A stretch of DNA of 64,000 nucleotides. Source: Mycoplasma wenyonii (GTDB lineage: Bacteria; Bacillota_I; Bacilli_A; Mycoplasmatales; Mycoplasmoidaceae). The first letter of the stretch is position 1. Every line of letters starts with the position of its first letter. The notes under the pieces were generated by a model that had not been told where the DNA came from, did not search any database, and saw only the letters and a program-made list of their open reading frames with translations. Location of the stretch: contig NZ_QKVO01000001.1 in NCBI RefSeq assembly GCF_003265155.1, positions 1 to 64,000 of the forward strand, read 5' to 3'. Below, piece by piece: positions 22,783-32,686 of this stretch. The translations under genes were made by a program, and so were the position numbers.

Positions 22783-24237
22783 TTATTCTTCAGTTTCAAG
22801 TTGTTTTTTGTAAACTATTCCCTTGTATTTGGAGAAGAAATATAAAGAATTAACTATTCCTTGCTCGCTATTCCCAGACTTTCTTGAAGAGGGGAAAGGT
22901 AACATATCTGGACTTCTAGACGGAGCTAAATTCAGATGAATTCTACTAACCTCTAACTGGTGTGCTAGTCCTGAAGCTTTATCTAAATTCTCACTAAATA
23001 TAGAGGCTTGTAATCCATATCCCAAGTCATTTATTTTCTGAATTGTTTCTTCTACATCTTCAAAGCTAATAACTCCTAATATCGGTCCAAATGCTTCTTC
23101 ATTAGCTAATAAATGCTTAAAAGTGACACCCTTAAATACTATGTTTGGTACCATATTGTTTTGGATTTGATCTCAATCAATCTTCGGAGTTAAAAGTTGT
23201 GAGTCTTTATTTAAGCAATCTTCATAAATCTCTTTAAGTTTTTTAATAGCTCTTTGACTATTTAAGGGCATTCGAGAAGGTTGAACATCCTTCATCTGCT
23301 CAATTAACTCTTCACAAAACCTATCAACTACTGAAGATTCAACACAAGCTAACTGAATAGAAGTGCATCTCTGCCCACTCAAAGAAAAAGAACCTTTAAT
23401 GATTTCTTTAATTGAGTTAGGTCCATAATCCTCTAGAACTAAAGCTACATTTAAAGCACTTAACTCAAGTGACTGAGGGATTGTCGGCAAAGCTCTGGAT
23501 AATTCAATTCCTGCCTCTCTTCCCCCTGTCAATGACAAAGCTGAGATATTAGGCTTTTCTTTTACTAAATACTTAGATAGATCTGAACCCCTGCCTGTAT
23601 AGAAATTCAATACCCCTGGAGTTATCAAATAATTATCTAAAGACAGTTCATTAAATATCTTGGAAAGTAACCAACCACACAAAGAGCCCGACATAGAACA
23701 CTTCAACACTACTGAATTACCCATTAAGATTGCTGGAACAATCTTAATAATGACAGTATTTACTGGATAGTTATATGGAGTAACTACTAGCGAAACTCCT
23801 AAAGGTACTCTGTAGAATATTCCCTCTATTTCATCAGAGATTAAAGGATATTTCTCGGAATTAAAGCACTTAGGATTTTGCATCAATCTATCAAAAGCAT
23901 GTGTTGTCTCCGTTATGTATTCAATACTCCTATCCACTTCTTCTTGTGCGTCTTTTTCAGTTTTTCCAGTCTCTAACCTAATTAATTGAACTAAGAGTCT
24001 AGAGTTCTCTTTTAGCTTGGAACCAAACTGAAACATAAACTTCTCTCTGGTCTTGTAGTCAACTTGCTTTCACTTCTCAAAGCCTTGTTGTGCAGACTCA
24101 AAGATTAACTTCTTATGTTTCTCATCTAATAATGGAACTGTTCCAACACACTCTCCAGTTAAAGGAGAATAGAGCTTCTCTTCAGGTAAATCTGCATCCA
24201 CAATCTCTCCATTTATATAACTATTGGCTTTATGCAT
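22783..24237 (-). CDS. gapN: NADP-dependent non-phosphorylating glyceraldehyde-3-phosphate dehydrogenase (GapN-like)
   Basis: This is an aldehyde dehydrogenase of 484 residues (ATG 24237 to TAA 22783) that most resembles GapN, which oxidises glyceraldehyde 3-phosphate straight to 3-phosphoglycerate with NADP+, yielding NADPH but no ATP. Motifs: VVTPYNYPVN (catalytic-site Asn), SLTGGREAGIELSRAL (nucleotide loop), SLELSALNVALVLED (general-base Glu region) and the catalytic Cys in SGQRCTSIQ. Two TGA-Trp codons. Its ATG overlaps the TAA of the YitT gene by one base (TAATG). TpiA and GpmI in the window would feed and drain this step. Another aldehyde substrate is possible. Confidence 0.82.
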
Positions 24238-25415
24238 TACATCTCAATTCTTGCATTCAAAGATCTAATAGGAATTGAACAAATAAAACAGTTTTGATCT
24301 ATCTTTCTCACAACCTTAGTTAACTCCTGTAGTTCTATTAATAAGCAAATGAACTCAAGCTGGGCTTGAGATCTTAGACTATAACTACCAAAAGAGGGGA
24401 CTATTGTAAAGCTGTGAGGGAATTTTCTATCTATCAACTCATTTCTAATTTCTAAGAACTTATTAGTAAAGATCTTTACATTGATAAATCTAAATCTAGG
24501 GTAAAAGACATTAAATATAAATCTTCTAACAAATAAGGCAATTAATAAAGCAAAAAACAGTGGAGAAAAGAAGTTAGAAAGTAATTCTTTAGCTGGCTTA
24601 CTTCCCCCTCCATTTGTAGCCCAAGGAATATAACTCCCTGTTATATAAGAAAAGGTGCAAAAACAAAAGCTAGTGTAAAAAATTAACTTGTTTGCAAAGT
24701 AAGACTTAGCCCTAAATAGATAGAAAATAACTCAATCAACTCCCCCGCCACAACCTCCAAGTGCATATAGCAAAGAAGTTATTAATGCATTAAGAAATGA
24801 AAAGACTATTGCATAAATAAACAAAATAATGATTCCACTTTTTACTGGAGATTGACTAGGTCCCGCAGATTGTGTTGCATTATCCCAAACTAAAAAGAGA
24901 TTTTTCCCATTCTGTTCTGTTGAACCATTTTTTCCAAATGGATTAGAAAACAAAAAGAATTCTTTGAAACCCCATTCCTGAGGTAAATTAGACAAAATCA
25001 ACCCAGTAACAGAAGATCCCACTATAAACAAAACACTCAATCTAGTCATTTCTTTTCCAATTACCCTATAAGTGCACAAAGCCATAACCAAATTAATTAC
25101 AGAGTTGAAAACTCAGAAAAGTATTAAATAAGCTACATCTGCCTTTTCCCCCGCAATTCCCTTTACACACCTACCTATAGACTGCCAAATAGAAAGTAAT
25201 CCAGGGTTATATAAAGCTACTCTTTCAACAAAAAAGAAATTAAGACATCCTGAACAAAAAGATAAAAGAAGTACTAGAGCCATTTTGGCTCTTGGATTCT
25301 TTAAAGACCAAACCCTCTGAAAAGAAAGTCCTCCTGTAGTTTTAAAAGAGAGTTTTCTTGTGTCTCCAAGTATTGTAGAATCAGAGTTTTGATAGTTCAA
25401 TTGAAAGGCTGACAC
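24237..25415 (-). CDS. YitT-family membrane protein
   Basis: Three apparent ORFs join through TGA-Trp codons into 392 residues, GTG 25415 to TAA 24237. About six hydrophobic helices occupy residues 45-325, including ALYALGGCGGGVDWVIFYLF, which matches the glycine-rich YitT signature (GGxGGGxD). The C-terminal 85 or so residues look like the soluble DUF2179-type domain that ends YitT proteins. A polar loop near residue 170 (GSTEQNGKNLF) is probably exposed. YitT proteins are widespread in Firmicutes and mollicutes; their transport function is unproven. Translation is probably coupled to gapN. Confidence 0.75.
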
Positions 25416-25516
25416 AGAAATTAGTCAGAAATTATATTCAAATAGAATTTACAATCAATTCGAGACTCATATGGTCTCCTAGAGGCCAAATGGTATTTCA
25501 TTTTGAACTCTGAAAA

Positions 25517-25591
25517 GGCCATATAGCTCAGTGGTAGAGCAAACGGCTGTTAACCGTTTGGTCGCAGGTTCGATCCCTGCTGTGGCCGCCA
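25517..25591 (+). tRNA. tRNA-Asn (GTT)
   Basis: The seven-pair acceptor stem GGCCATA/TGTGGCC, anticodon GTT in CTGTTAA, T-loop TTCGATC and encoded CCA define this tRNA. It is first of five tandem tRNAs. It has normal G18G19 and C56. Confidence 0.96.
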
Positions 25592-25600
25592 AATTATTAA

Positions 25601-25676
25601 GGTCTGTTGGTGAAGTGATTAACACACATGCCTTTCACGCATGCATGCATGGGTTTGAATCCCATACAGATCGCCA
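25601..25676 (+). tRNA. tRNA-Glu (TTC), with A19/T56
   Basis: Acceptor GGTCTGT/ACAGATC, anticodon stem CATGC/GCATG with loop CTTTCAC (anticodon TTC), CCA encoded. The D-loop reads GTGATTAA where G18G19 is expected, and the T-loop TTTGAAT instead of TTCGAAT, so the 19-56 pair is A-U. Confidence 0.95.
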
Positions 25677-25678
25677 AA

Positions 25679-25753
25679 GGGTTGTTAGCTCAGTGGGAGA
25701 GCAACTGCCTTACAAGCAGTAGGCCAGGGGTTCGAATCCCTTACAACCCACCA
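25679..25753 (+). tRNA. tRNA-Val (TAC)
   Basis: Acceptor GGGTTGT/ACAACCC, anticodon TAC in CTTACAA, T-loop TTCGAAT, CCA encoded. Starts three bases after tRNA-Glu, so it is probably cut from a common precursor. Confidence 0.96.
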
Positions 25754-25755
25754 AA

Positions 25756-25830
25756 GCCGGATTAGCTTAGTGGTAAAAGCGGTCGACTTGTAATCGATTG
25801 AGATGGGTTAGAATCCTGTATTCGGCACCA
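25756..25830 (+). tRNA. tRNA-Thr (TGT), unusual T-loop
   Basis: Acceptor GCCGGAT/ATTCGGC (with one wobble), anticodon TGT in CTTGTAA, CCA encoded. The T-loop is TTAGAAT, with A at position 56 opposite a normal G19, so the usual G19-C56 contact is lost. Confidence 0.94.
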
Positions 25831-25844
25831 ATTTACGTTGATAT

Positions 25845-25932
25845 GCGTTTATGGCGGAATTGGCAGACGCGCTAGCCTTAGGAGCTAGTATCTTAGAAAG
25901 ATGTGTGGGTTCGATCCCCTCTAAACGCACCA
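25845..25932 (+). tRNA. tRNA-Leu (TAG)
   Basis: An 88-base type II tRNA: acceptor GCGTTTA/TAAACGC, anticodon TAG in CTTAGGA, a long variable arm (ATCTTAGAAAGAT hairpin) and T-loop TTCGATC, CCA encoded. Last of the tandem cluster. Confidence 0.96.
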
Positions 25933-25944
25933 ATTTAAGGCTAT

Positions 25945-27384
25945 CTATTTTGTTACACTAAACTTCCCTATCTCTTTATCTAATAAGAATCTAATAATTC
26001 CTGTAGGACCATATCTGTTTTTTCCTATCTTTAAAGAGATTTCTGTAGAGTAATTAAGTTCTTCATCTCCAACCATTTCTATTTCATCTTCTAGTTCAAC
26101 AACTTCCTTCATTTTTTTACCTAAGCTAGGAAATAAGAAGATAACTATGTCTGCGTCTTGTTCAATAGAACCAGAATCTCTTAAGTCAGAGAGAACAGGA
26201 ATTCTATCTGACCCTCTTCTTTCCTCTAGCTTTCTATTTAGTTGAGAAAGAGAGAGAATGCAAATATTCAATTCCATTGCAAGAATCTTGAGTTGTCTTG
26301 AAATTAAGCTGATTTTTTGAGTAGGATTTAGGTTATTTAGTTCCTTGTCTAAAGGTAGATTAATTAGCTGTAAATAGTCAATAATTACTAGCTTTAGTGA
26401 ATATTTACGGGCTCATAACTTAATGGTTGCAATTATCTTTCCTAAAGTTATGTTGGCATCATCGCAAAATAACAAGTTAGCTTCAGAAAGTCTTTTCTTA
26501 GAGTTCTCTATTATCCCTAGATAGAGGTCTTGAACCTTTTTTCCTTCAGTTAATCTTTGGAGGGTATACAACTCTGTTTTGGAATCAATTGCAATCAATT
26601 TCTCAATAATGATTTCGTTAATCATTTCTAGAGAGAAAATTCCTATGGCATTCTCTTTCTCAGCCTTAAAAGGAGGAGAGATCTTGTGAAGATTATTGTT
26701 AATTAGATTAAGAGCAAAAGTGGTTTTTCCAACTCCAGGTCTAGAAGCGATAACAACAAATTGTCCAGGCTTAAATCCTTTAATCTTGAAATCTAAAAGG
26801 GAATATCCGGAGGTTAAATAACGATCAGATTCTTGTGTTTGACTACTTTCTACTAGATAGTCATAAGACTTTACTACCTCCTTAGAACTTAAATAGTTAA
26901 GCTTTCTGTCTTTTAAGGTAATCTCTAAGAAAGACTTTTCTCATCTAGCAATTAAGTCATTAATAATGTCTGAATTACATCTAGTTTGTAGAATCTCTTG
27001 AGACAAATTATTTAACTCTTTCTTAACTCAATTATTTCTCAATATTTCTAGGTATTTTCTGAAATTAAAGAAATTAGCCCTTCTAGGTAAATTAGTTAGA
27101 TAATCTGAACAACTTTCTAAAAAACTCTGATTGAATTGATTATTGCTCTTTAAGGATTCATAGATCAGAATAGGATCAAAAGAACCATTCTTAACCTCTA
27201 GAGTTAATAACGTTTGAAATATCTGTCTAGGTATTGCATTTTGAAAAAATTCTGGTGCAACAGCTTCTATCTCTGAGAGATTAATAACATCTGCATAGTT
27301 GTATATATAGGAAGATAGGACAGCCCTTTCAACTCAGGCAATATCTAACTCTGTGAGTGACTTCTTGCTTTCTCCCTCCTGCAC
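25945..27384 (-). CDS. dnaB: Replicative DNA helicase DnaB
   Basis: This is the hexameric helicase that unwinds the fork. It is 479 residues, GTG 27384 to TAG 25945, with TGA-Trp codons. The RecA-like core has Walker A ASRPGVGKTT, FSLEM, Walker B LVIIDYLQL, SLSQLNRKLEERRGSDRIPVLSDLRDSGSIEQDADIV in pieces, and KNRYGPTG near the end. The N-terminal helical domain is short and weakly conserved. A GGAGGGAG run lies just inside the chosen GTG start, so the true start may be a downstream rare codon. It follows rpsR by 26 bases. Confidence 0.93.
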
Positions 27385-27410
27385 GGGGGAAGAATTTTAA
27401 CTACAAGAAA

Positions 27411-27731
27411 TTAATCCGCTACAAAAGGTAACAAACCAATATATCTTGCTCTCTTGATAGCTTGAGTAAGTTGATGTTGATGTTTTAAGCAATTTCCAGA
27501 AATCTTGTGAATCAAAATCTTGTTGTATCTTTTCAGGTAGTTTTGAAGAAATTCAACTTCTTTGTAATCTATTAATAACTTTCCTTGTCTACAAATCCAA
27601 CAAGGCTTTCTGTATCTATGTGGTTTTTTAGGTTTAGGAACAAATTGTGCTGGGGCAGGTTGTTGTGAGGTGGGACTTACTGGTTGTTCGGTAGTTGTGG
27701 TTTGGGTTTGGTTTTCTGTTTGAGTATCCAC
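27411..27731 (-). CDS. rpsR: Ribosomal protein bS18 with N-terminal extension
   Basis: The protein is 106 residues, ATG 27731 to TAA 27411. The conserved S18 core starts near residue 40: KPCWIC (Cys pair of the zinc-type form), LIDYKEVEFLQNYLKRYNKI, GNCLKHQHQLTQAIKRARYIGLLPF. Ahead of it is a low-complexity tail of Thr, Gln and Pro (TQTENQTQTTTTEQPVSP) that typical S18 proteins lack. It is in the classic rpsF-ssb-rpsR order. Confidence 0.96.
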   Translation of the reverse strand: MDTQTENQTQTTTTEQPVSPTSQQPAPAQFVPKPKKPHRYRKPCWICRQGKLLIDYKEVEFLQNYLKRYNKILIHKISGNCLKHQHQLTQAIKRARYIGLLPFVAD

Positions 27732-27739
27732 TCTCTAAT

Positions 27740-28276
27740 TTAATCCTCGATTTCTTTGTTCATATTGTAAATGTCTTCTAGTTCTGGAGATGATTCAGGA
27801 GTTTCATAATTTTCTTCTCTTGTTTCAGTAGTCATTATCTCAGGTAAATTAGAGATATTGTTATCTACTAAAGTTTCTTCTTGATTCTTCAGTAAGTATC
27901 TATCTTCTGAATTATTTTCAGTATTACTTAAGTTACTTGACTCAAATGCCTTATTCAGTCTTTGATAAAGCATTTCTATCTTATCTACTTGCAAATCTAC
28001 TCTTTTAATAACTCTGCCTTCTATATTGGTGTAATTGTTAGTTAAAAGTGTGTACTCTATAAATACACTATCTCCTTTTTTTAGATAAGTAGAAATATAT
28101 TGTGCTCTTTTCCCCCAAGCAATGCAATTGTAGTAATGTGTCTTAGCTGATTGATTAGCTCTAGTGTAATTTTCACTACAGGCCACTGAAAATCTTGAAT
28201 AATCTAAAGAGCTACTGGTAATTCCTGGGACTGGATCAGCTGTGAAGTTCCCTATGAGATACCCTTTTGGAAGCAT
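27740..28276 (-). CDS. ssb: Single-stranded DNA-binding protein, without a PF tip
   Basis: SSB coats single-stranded DNA during replication. The 178-residue frame (ATG 28276 to TAA 27740) has an OB-fold of about 110 residues with GYLIGNFTADP, YSRFSVACSENYTR, HYYNCIAWGKRAQYI and YLKKGDSVFIEYTL. The acidic, disordered tail is present, but the last residues are NMNKEIED, not the usual acidic-Pro-Phe tip that binds partner proteins. It lies between rpsF and rpsR, as in most bacteria. Confidence 0.92.
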   Translation of the reverse strand: MLPKGYLIGNFTADPVPGITSSSLDYSRFSVACSENYTRANQSAKTHYYNCIAWGKRAQYISTYLKKGDSVFIEYTLLTNNYTNIEGRVIKRVDLQVDKIEMLYQRLNKAFESSNLSNTENNSEDRYLLKNQEETLVDNNISNLPEIMTTETREENYETPESSPELEDIYNMNKEIED

Positions 28277-28290
28277 TGGGTTAGCAAGAA

Positions 28291-28704
28291 TTAAATAGGT
28301 TTTGTGGTGCCAACTCTAAAACCAGTTTTTTGTTTCTTAGCTCTAAACTCTTGATATTTCTTTGCTCTACGCTCTGCAGCTTGTATTTTTTTAGGATTAA
28401 CACTGCCACGATACCCGTAATTTTTCTCTATATTAATAATTAGGTGTCGAAGGATTTTTGGATTAAGATTCGACAAAGTTTTGAAGTTTTCTAGCTTTTC
28501 TGAATTAGAAGTTGTGAAGTTTAAAAGATATCTGTGAGCCTCTGTTTTATGCTTTATCGGATAAGCTAATTTATCAGACCAAGAAACACTTAAACTGTAA
28601 CCCTCTTCTTCTTTAAATAAATCTACTAAAGGAGCTACTTCTTTTTCTGACTCTTCTTCCGAGCAGCCAGAATCAACCAAAAACATAATCTCATACTTAG
28701 GCAA
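28291..28704 (-). CDS. rpsF: Ribosomal protein bS6
   Basis: The 137-residue protein (TTG 28704 to TAA 28291) begins PKYEIMFLVDSGCSEEESE and contains KLAYPIKHKTEAHRYLLNF and LRHLIINIEK, the S6 fold. A basic tail follows from about residue 105 (AAERRAKKYQEFRAKKQK), longer than in many bacteria. First gene of rpsF-ssb-rpsR; bS6 and bS18 bind each other on the 30S platform. Confidence 0.95.
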   Translation of the reverse strand: MPKYEIMFLVDSGCSEEESEKEVAPLVDLFKEEEGYSLSVSWSDKLAYPIKHKTEAHRYLLNFTTSNSEKLENFKTLSNLNPKILRHLIINIEKNYGYRGSVNPKKIQAAERRAKKYQEFRAKKQKTGFRVGTTKPI

Positions 28705-28717
28705 AACTAATTAAATA

Positions 28718-28795
28718 TGGCGTAGCAAGAAGGACTCGAACCTACAACCGCAAACTTAGAAGGTTTGTGCTCTATCCCAATTGAGCTATTGCTAC
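28718..28795 (-). tRNA. tRNA-Arg (TCT)
   Basis: On the minus strand: acceptor GTAGCAA/TTGCTAC, anticodon TCT in CTTCTAA, T-loop TTCGAGT, CCA encoded at 28718-28720. It lies just upstream of rpsF and just downstream of ffh, so it may be part of that transcript. Confidence 0.95.
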
Positions 28796-28833
28796 AGCTC
28801 TACCTTCTTGAATTATTATATTTTCTCGGGTCA

Positions 28834-30210
28834 TTACTTGAGATATTCAAATATATTAGTTCAATCTCCTTGTTTATTTAACATCTTTTGACCAATTTCT
28901 TCGGCTTTCTTTTTTGTTTGTTCTCACTTATTGATTAATCTATTTAACTCTTCTACCTTTCTACCTGAACCTCTAACAATTCTTGCTCTTCTACTACTTT
29001 CAGCCTTAATAATCTTTGGGTTTTTCTTTTCATAGGGAGTCATTGACTGTATTAGAACTTCTCATTTTGCAAATTCTTCTTCAACTACTGAAGATTGACT
29101 CATAAGTTTTTCTGACAAGCCACTTAGGTGTGGAAAAAATTTCAATAAACCTCCAAAAGATCCAAGTTTCTTAACCTCTTTGAGTTGAATAATTAAGTCT
29201 CCTAAATCAAACTTACCTTTAAGGAATTTATAAATTGATTGTTCAGCTACATTGGTATCAATCTCTTTCTCCTCAATTTTCTCTGCAAGACTTTGAACAT
29301 CCCCTTCTCCCAATAGCTTAGAGACAATTCTGTCAGGATAAAAAACTACTAAATCTTCAATACTTTCTCCCTCTCCCAAGAACTTAATAGGTAACTTATA
29401 GAAATAATGAGCTGATAAAGCTGCCCCCAATGGAGACATTGAGTCAGATTTAGTAACTATCAAACTATCTACAGTGATACTTTCACAAAATAACTTAACT
29501 ATTTCTAAAGACTCTTGACCGGCCAAAGCGTCTAAAACTAAGATGGTTTCAGTTGGATTAACTATAGAGCTAAGTTTTTTTAGATAACTTAATCCCTCTA
29601 AGTCCTTAGGTAAAACTCCTCCACTGTCATAAAGAATAGAGTTAACCTCTCTGTTTTTTAATTGTTCCTCAAATTCTTGAAGTCCCCCCTCACCATCTAA
29701 TTCTTTAATAAAGTGACTCTTTATTCCTAGCGGAGTAACTAATTGTTGAAGTTGCTCAAAAGCTGCAACTCTATTGACATCTAAGCTTACTGTCTCAATA
29801 GTCTCAATCCCTTTTTTGTTTTTAAGATAATAGGCTAGTTTAGCTACAGTGGTAGTTTTTCCGGAACCATTAGTACCTATTAAAAGAAACTTGTCTCTCC
29901 CTTTTTTTCTAAGCTTTAAAGGTTCTGCCTCAATCCCGAGAGAATTAATTAATTTATCTTTAATCTTTTGGTAAAGCTCTAATTGAACCTCTTCTTTTCC
30001 CATAAAAAGTCTTTTTTCCTCTTTCAAAGATTCTTTTATTTCCTGAAAAAATTGCTCAACCACTTCATAATTGACATCGGCTTTAATAAATTCATTTTTC
30101 AATTCCTCGAAGATTAGTTCCATTTCTTTTTCTCCGATAACTCTGGCCAGAAAATTATGCTTAATTTTTCTTGCTAAAACTTTTTGCAAAATCTTGGAAA
30201 GCAAAAGCAT
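28834..30210 (-). CDS. ffh: Signal recognition particle protein Ffh
   Basis: Ffh binds SRP RNA and signal sequences and, as a GTPase, delivers ribosomes to the membrane. The protein is 458 residues, ATG 30210 to TAA 28834. The N domain is helical; the G domain has LIGTNGSGKTTTVAKLAYYL (G1), SLDVNRVAA, LYDSGG (DTAGR-type), LDALAGQESL and VTKSD (usually TKxD). The M domain from about 320 has the RNA-binding stretch SSRRARIVRGSGRKVEE and three TGA-Trp codons. The G3 sequence YDSGG in place of DTAGR is a deviation. Confidence 0.92.
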
Positions 30211-30212
30211 AT

Positions 30213-31496
30213 TTAATGAATAATTAACCTAAAGATTCCAAATTCTTTTTCTCCCTTCCTAATTAAAAAATAAAAGTATCTAGAAAGAGAGTTATCTAAT
30301 TTCTCTTTGTGATTAGTTAATTTCTTTCCAAAACAAAAGATACACTTCTCTTGTTCAACTAATCTTTTAGATTCACTATGAGATTTAGACAAACCCAATT
30401 GAATCAAAATACCAGAAAGATTCATTGACTCTGCAGAACTATAAGAAGGAATCTCTTCCATTAAAAGCTTTAGTTCTTCTTTGGTTCACTGACTTGACTC
30501 AATAAATCTCTTAGAGTCAAACAATCAATCAGAGATTTTGCTCACTCTCTCAAATTTCTCTAATGAATAAACCTGAGAAAATAGTTCCTTAATAACTCTT
30601 GGTTTTAATTCTTGAGGAGGTAACTCTAATTCCTCTTGAGAAATAGAAAACACAAAATTAGCTAAATTTCTAAGTTGTAAATCTGACAGATTTCAGAAGT
30701 ATTGAAAGACTTTATATTCAGGGCTTAAAAAGTTATCTAAAAACAAAGCTCCTTTAGTGCTCTTCCCGAACTTAACTCCAGAAGAATCAGTCAATAATGG
30801 AATGGTAAAGCCCCCAACTTGTAAATTCTCTTGTTTTCTTCTTATGAACTCAATTCCAGTTGTGATATTGCCTCATTGATCTTGACCCCCGACTTGAATG
30901 CCTATGCCTTTGTTCTTAGCTAAACAGTAGAAATCATAAGACTGTAATGCAGGGTAAAACACATCTTTCATATTTAAGGTCTCTTGTTGGAGTCTCAACT
31001 TCAAAAAATCTTTAGCAAGCAAAGTAGAAACATTAAAAAGTGGGAGCAACTCAGCCAAAAAAGAAATGGAAAAAGAAGAATAAAACTGAGAATTCAATAC
31101 TATCTCCGCATCTGGAACTAATCTTTTTAGTTGAGATTGAATGTATTTCAAGTTATTTTCTCTTTCCTTTGGAGTTAAAAATCTTCTTTCATCAGCCTTT
31201 CAAGAGGCATCTCCGATTGGGGTAGTAAAGTCTCCCAAAATAATTACTGTAGGTATTTGATATTGAGTAGCTCTATTTAAAACAGAAAGAAGTAAATAGT
31301 GTCCTCAATGCAGAGAATTGGCGGTTAAGTCAAATCCAACATAAATCCCTAAACCAAAATCCAATAACTTCTCTAATCCTTCTAGAGAAGTTGAGTTATA
31401 GATTACCCCTCTACTCTTAAGTTCTTTTAAAAAGTTACTTCTCTTGGAGAAAGGCGTAAAGGCTGTGTAAATTAAAAAATCACTAAACTTTTGAAT
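30213..31496 (-). CDS. tyrS: Tyrosyl-tRNA synthetase, non-canonical start
   Basis: TyrS charges tRNA-Tyr. Class I motifs are HWGHYL (HIGH) and KFGKS (KMSKS equivalent), with LKELKSRGVIY and GFDLTANSLHWGH at the start and QVGGQDQWGNI as the tyrosine-site segment; the end (SGILIQLGLSKSHSESKRLV) is the S4-like RNA domain. The frame opens after TAA at 31497-31499, and no ATG/GTG/TTG occurs before the conserved ELKSRG region; ATT 31496 or ATT 31472 is the likely start. It overlaps the end of prs by up to 14 bases. Length is about 427 residues, as expected. Confidence 0.92.
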
Positions 31497-32484
31497 TTAA
31501 CTGTAATACTTCAGATTTAAAAGATTCATAGATATTAGATAAAGAACCTATTCCTTGAGAGTAAATATCTATTACTTTTGACAACAACTTAGCTAAGCTG
31601 ATTACCTTTACATAATCTTTTTTTTCTTGTAAAGGAACGCTATCGGAAACCAGAATTTCAGAAAACAAATCTTCTTGATAAGCTGAGTCAAAAAGACTTC
31701 AAGCCTGTCCACTAAATAAACCATGAGTGGCACAAATAATAGTTGATTTAGCTCCTAATTTCTTCAAAGTTTTAATTGCTAATATAACAGTTCCTCCTGT
31801 ACCAATAATGTCATCAAATATCAAACATTTTTTATCTACAACATCTCCATAAACAGTGTGTTCATTAATCTCCCCTTTCTTACCTCTAATCTTTTCCATA
31901 ATGACAATAGGAATTGAAAGTAAATTAGAAAGTACTCTGGTTCTCTTTGTGGCTCCAAAATCTGGAGAGACTATCACAAACTCCCTTAATTTAGAGCCGT
32001 AAGTTCTTATTAAGTACTCAGCGAATAATGGCACAGCATATAAATGGTCAATGGTGATATCAAAAAAACCTTCAATTTGATCAGAATGTAAATCTAAAGT
32101 AGTTATCTTATTAGCTCCTGAAACACTAATTAGATTAGAGATAAGTTTTGAAGTTATTGGGGCTCTTTTTTCTGTCTTTCTATCTTGTCTTGAGTAAGCA
32201 AGATAGGTAATAATGAGATTTATTTCTTTGGCGGCAGCTCTCTTAATGGCATCAATAGTCACCAATAACTTCATAAAGTTTTCATTCACAGGAGCAGAAA
32301 GACTGTGTAAGAGAAAGACCTTCTTTCCCCTAACAGAAACTTTTGGTTGAACAAAATATTCTCCATCTGGAAATGAAAAGATATTAAGTTCTGAAAAAGG
32401 GAGCTTAAACTCTTTTTCTAAGTTGTCTTTAAGAGTCTCAGAAATATTTATATGGAAATAAAGGCTGTCTGAAGAATCTACCAC
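31483..32484 (-). CDS. prs: Ribose-phosphate pyrophosphokinase
   Basis: Prs makes PRPP from ribose 5-phosphate and ATP; PRPP feeds Upp and the purine phosphoribosyltransferases. The 333-residue frame (GTG 32484 to TAG 31483) has FPDGEYFVQ, YLAYSRQDRK, DLHSDQIEGFF, VSPDFGATKR and the PRPP loop CLIFDDIIGTGGT. One TGA-Trp at 31699. Its 3' end overlaps the tyrS start region. Confidence 0.95.
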
Positions 32485-32529
32485 CTAAAAATAAATATTT
32501 AAAAGTTTCTATATTATCTATTTAAGTTT

Positions 32530-32682
32530 TTAGGTTCAATCCCAAAAATCTAACTCAACTTCAGAAGGAGTTAATGACTGTAATAAAGCTGGAACTCTAA
32601 GTAAATGAATTTCAAAACACAACTGAAATAAGACCCTAGCTCTTTTCTTTTTGGTTAGCTCTTTACTCTTAATGGTTCCCAA
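32530..32682 (-). CDS. Possible 50-residue protein
   Basis: TTG 32682 to TAA 32530, in the 202-base gap between cls and prs and on the same strand. The product is basic at the start (SKELTKKKRARVLFQLC) and ends LDFWDWT with one TGA-Trp. Placement in an otherwise empty gap and a Trp-coding TGA are mild support; no family is recognised and it could be a chance frame. Confidence 0.33.
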
Positions 32683-32686
32683 ATAA

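Noticed and set aside
25462-25478. GAGAC/GTCTC inverted repeat before the tRNA cluster as a terminator
   Set aside because: The stem is only five pairs with no T-run on either side.
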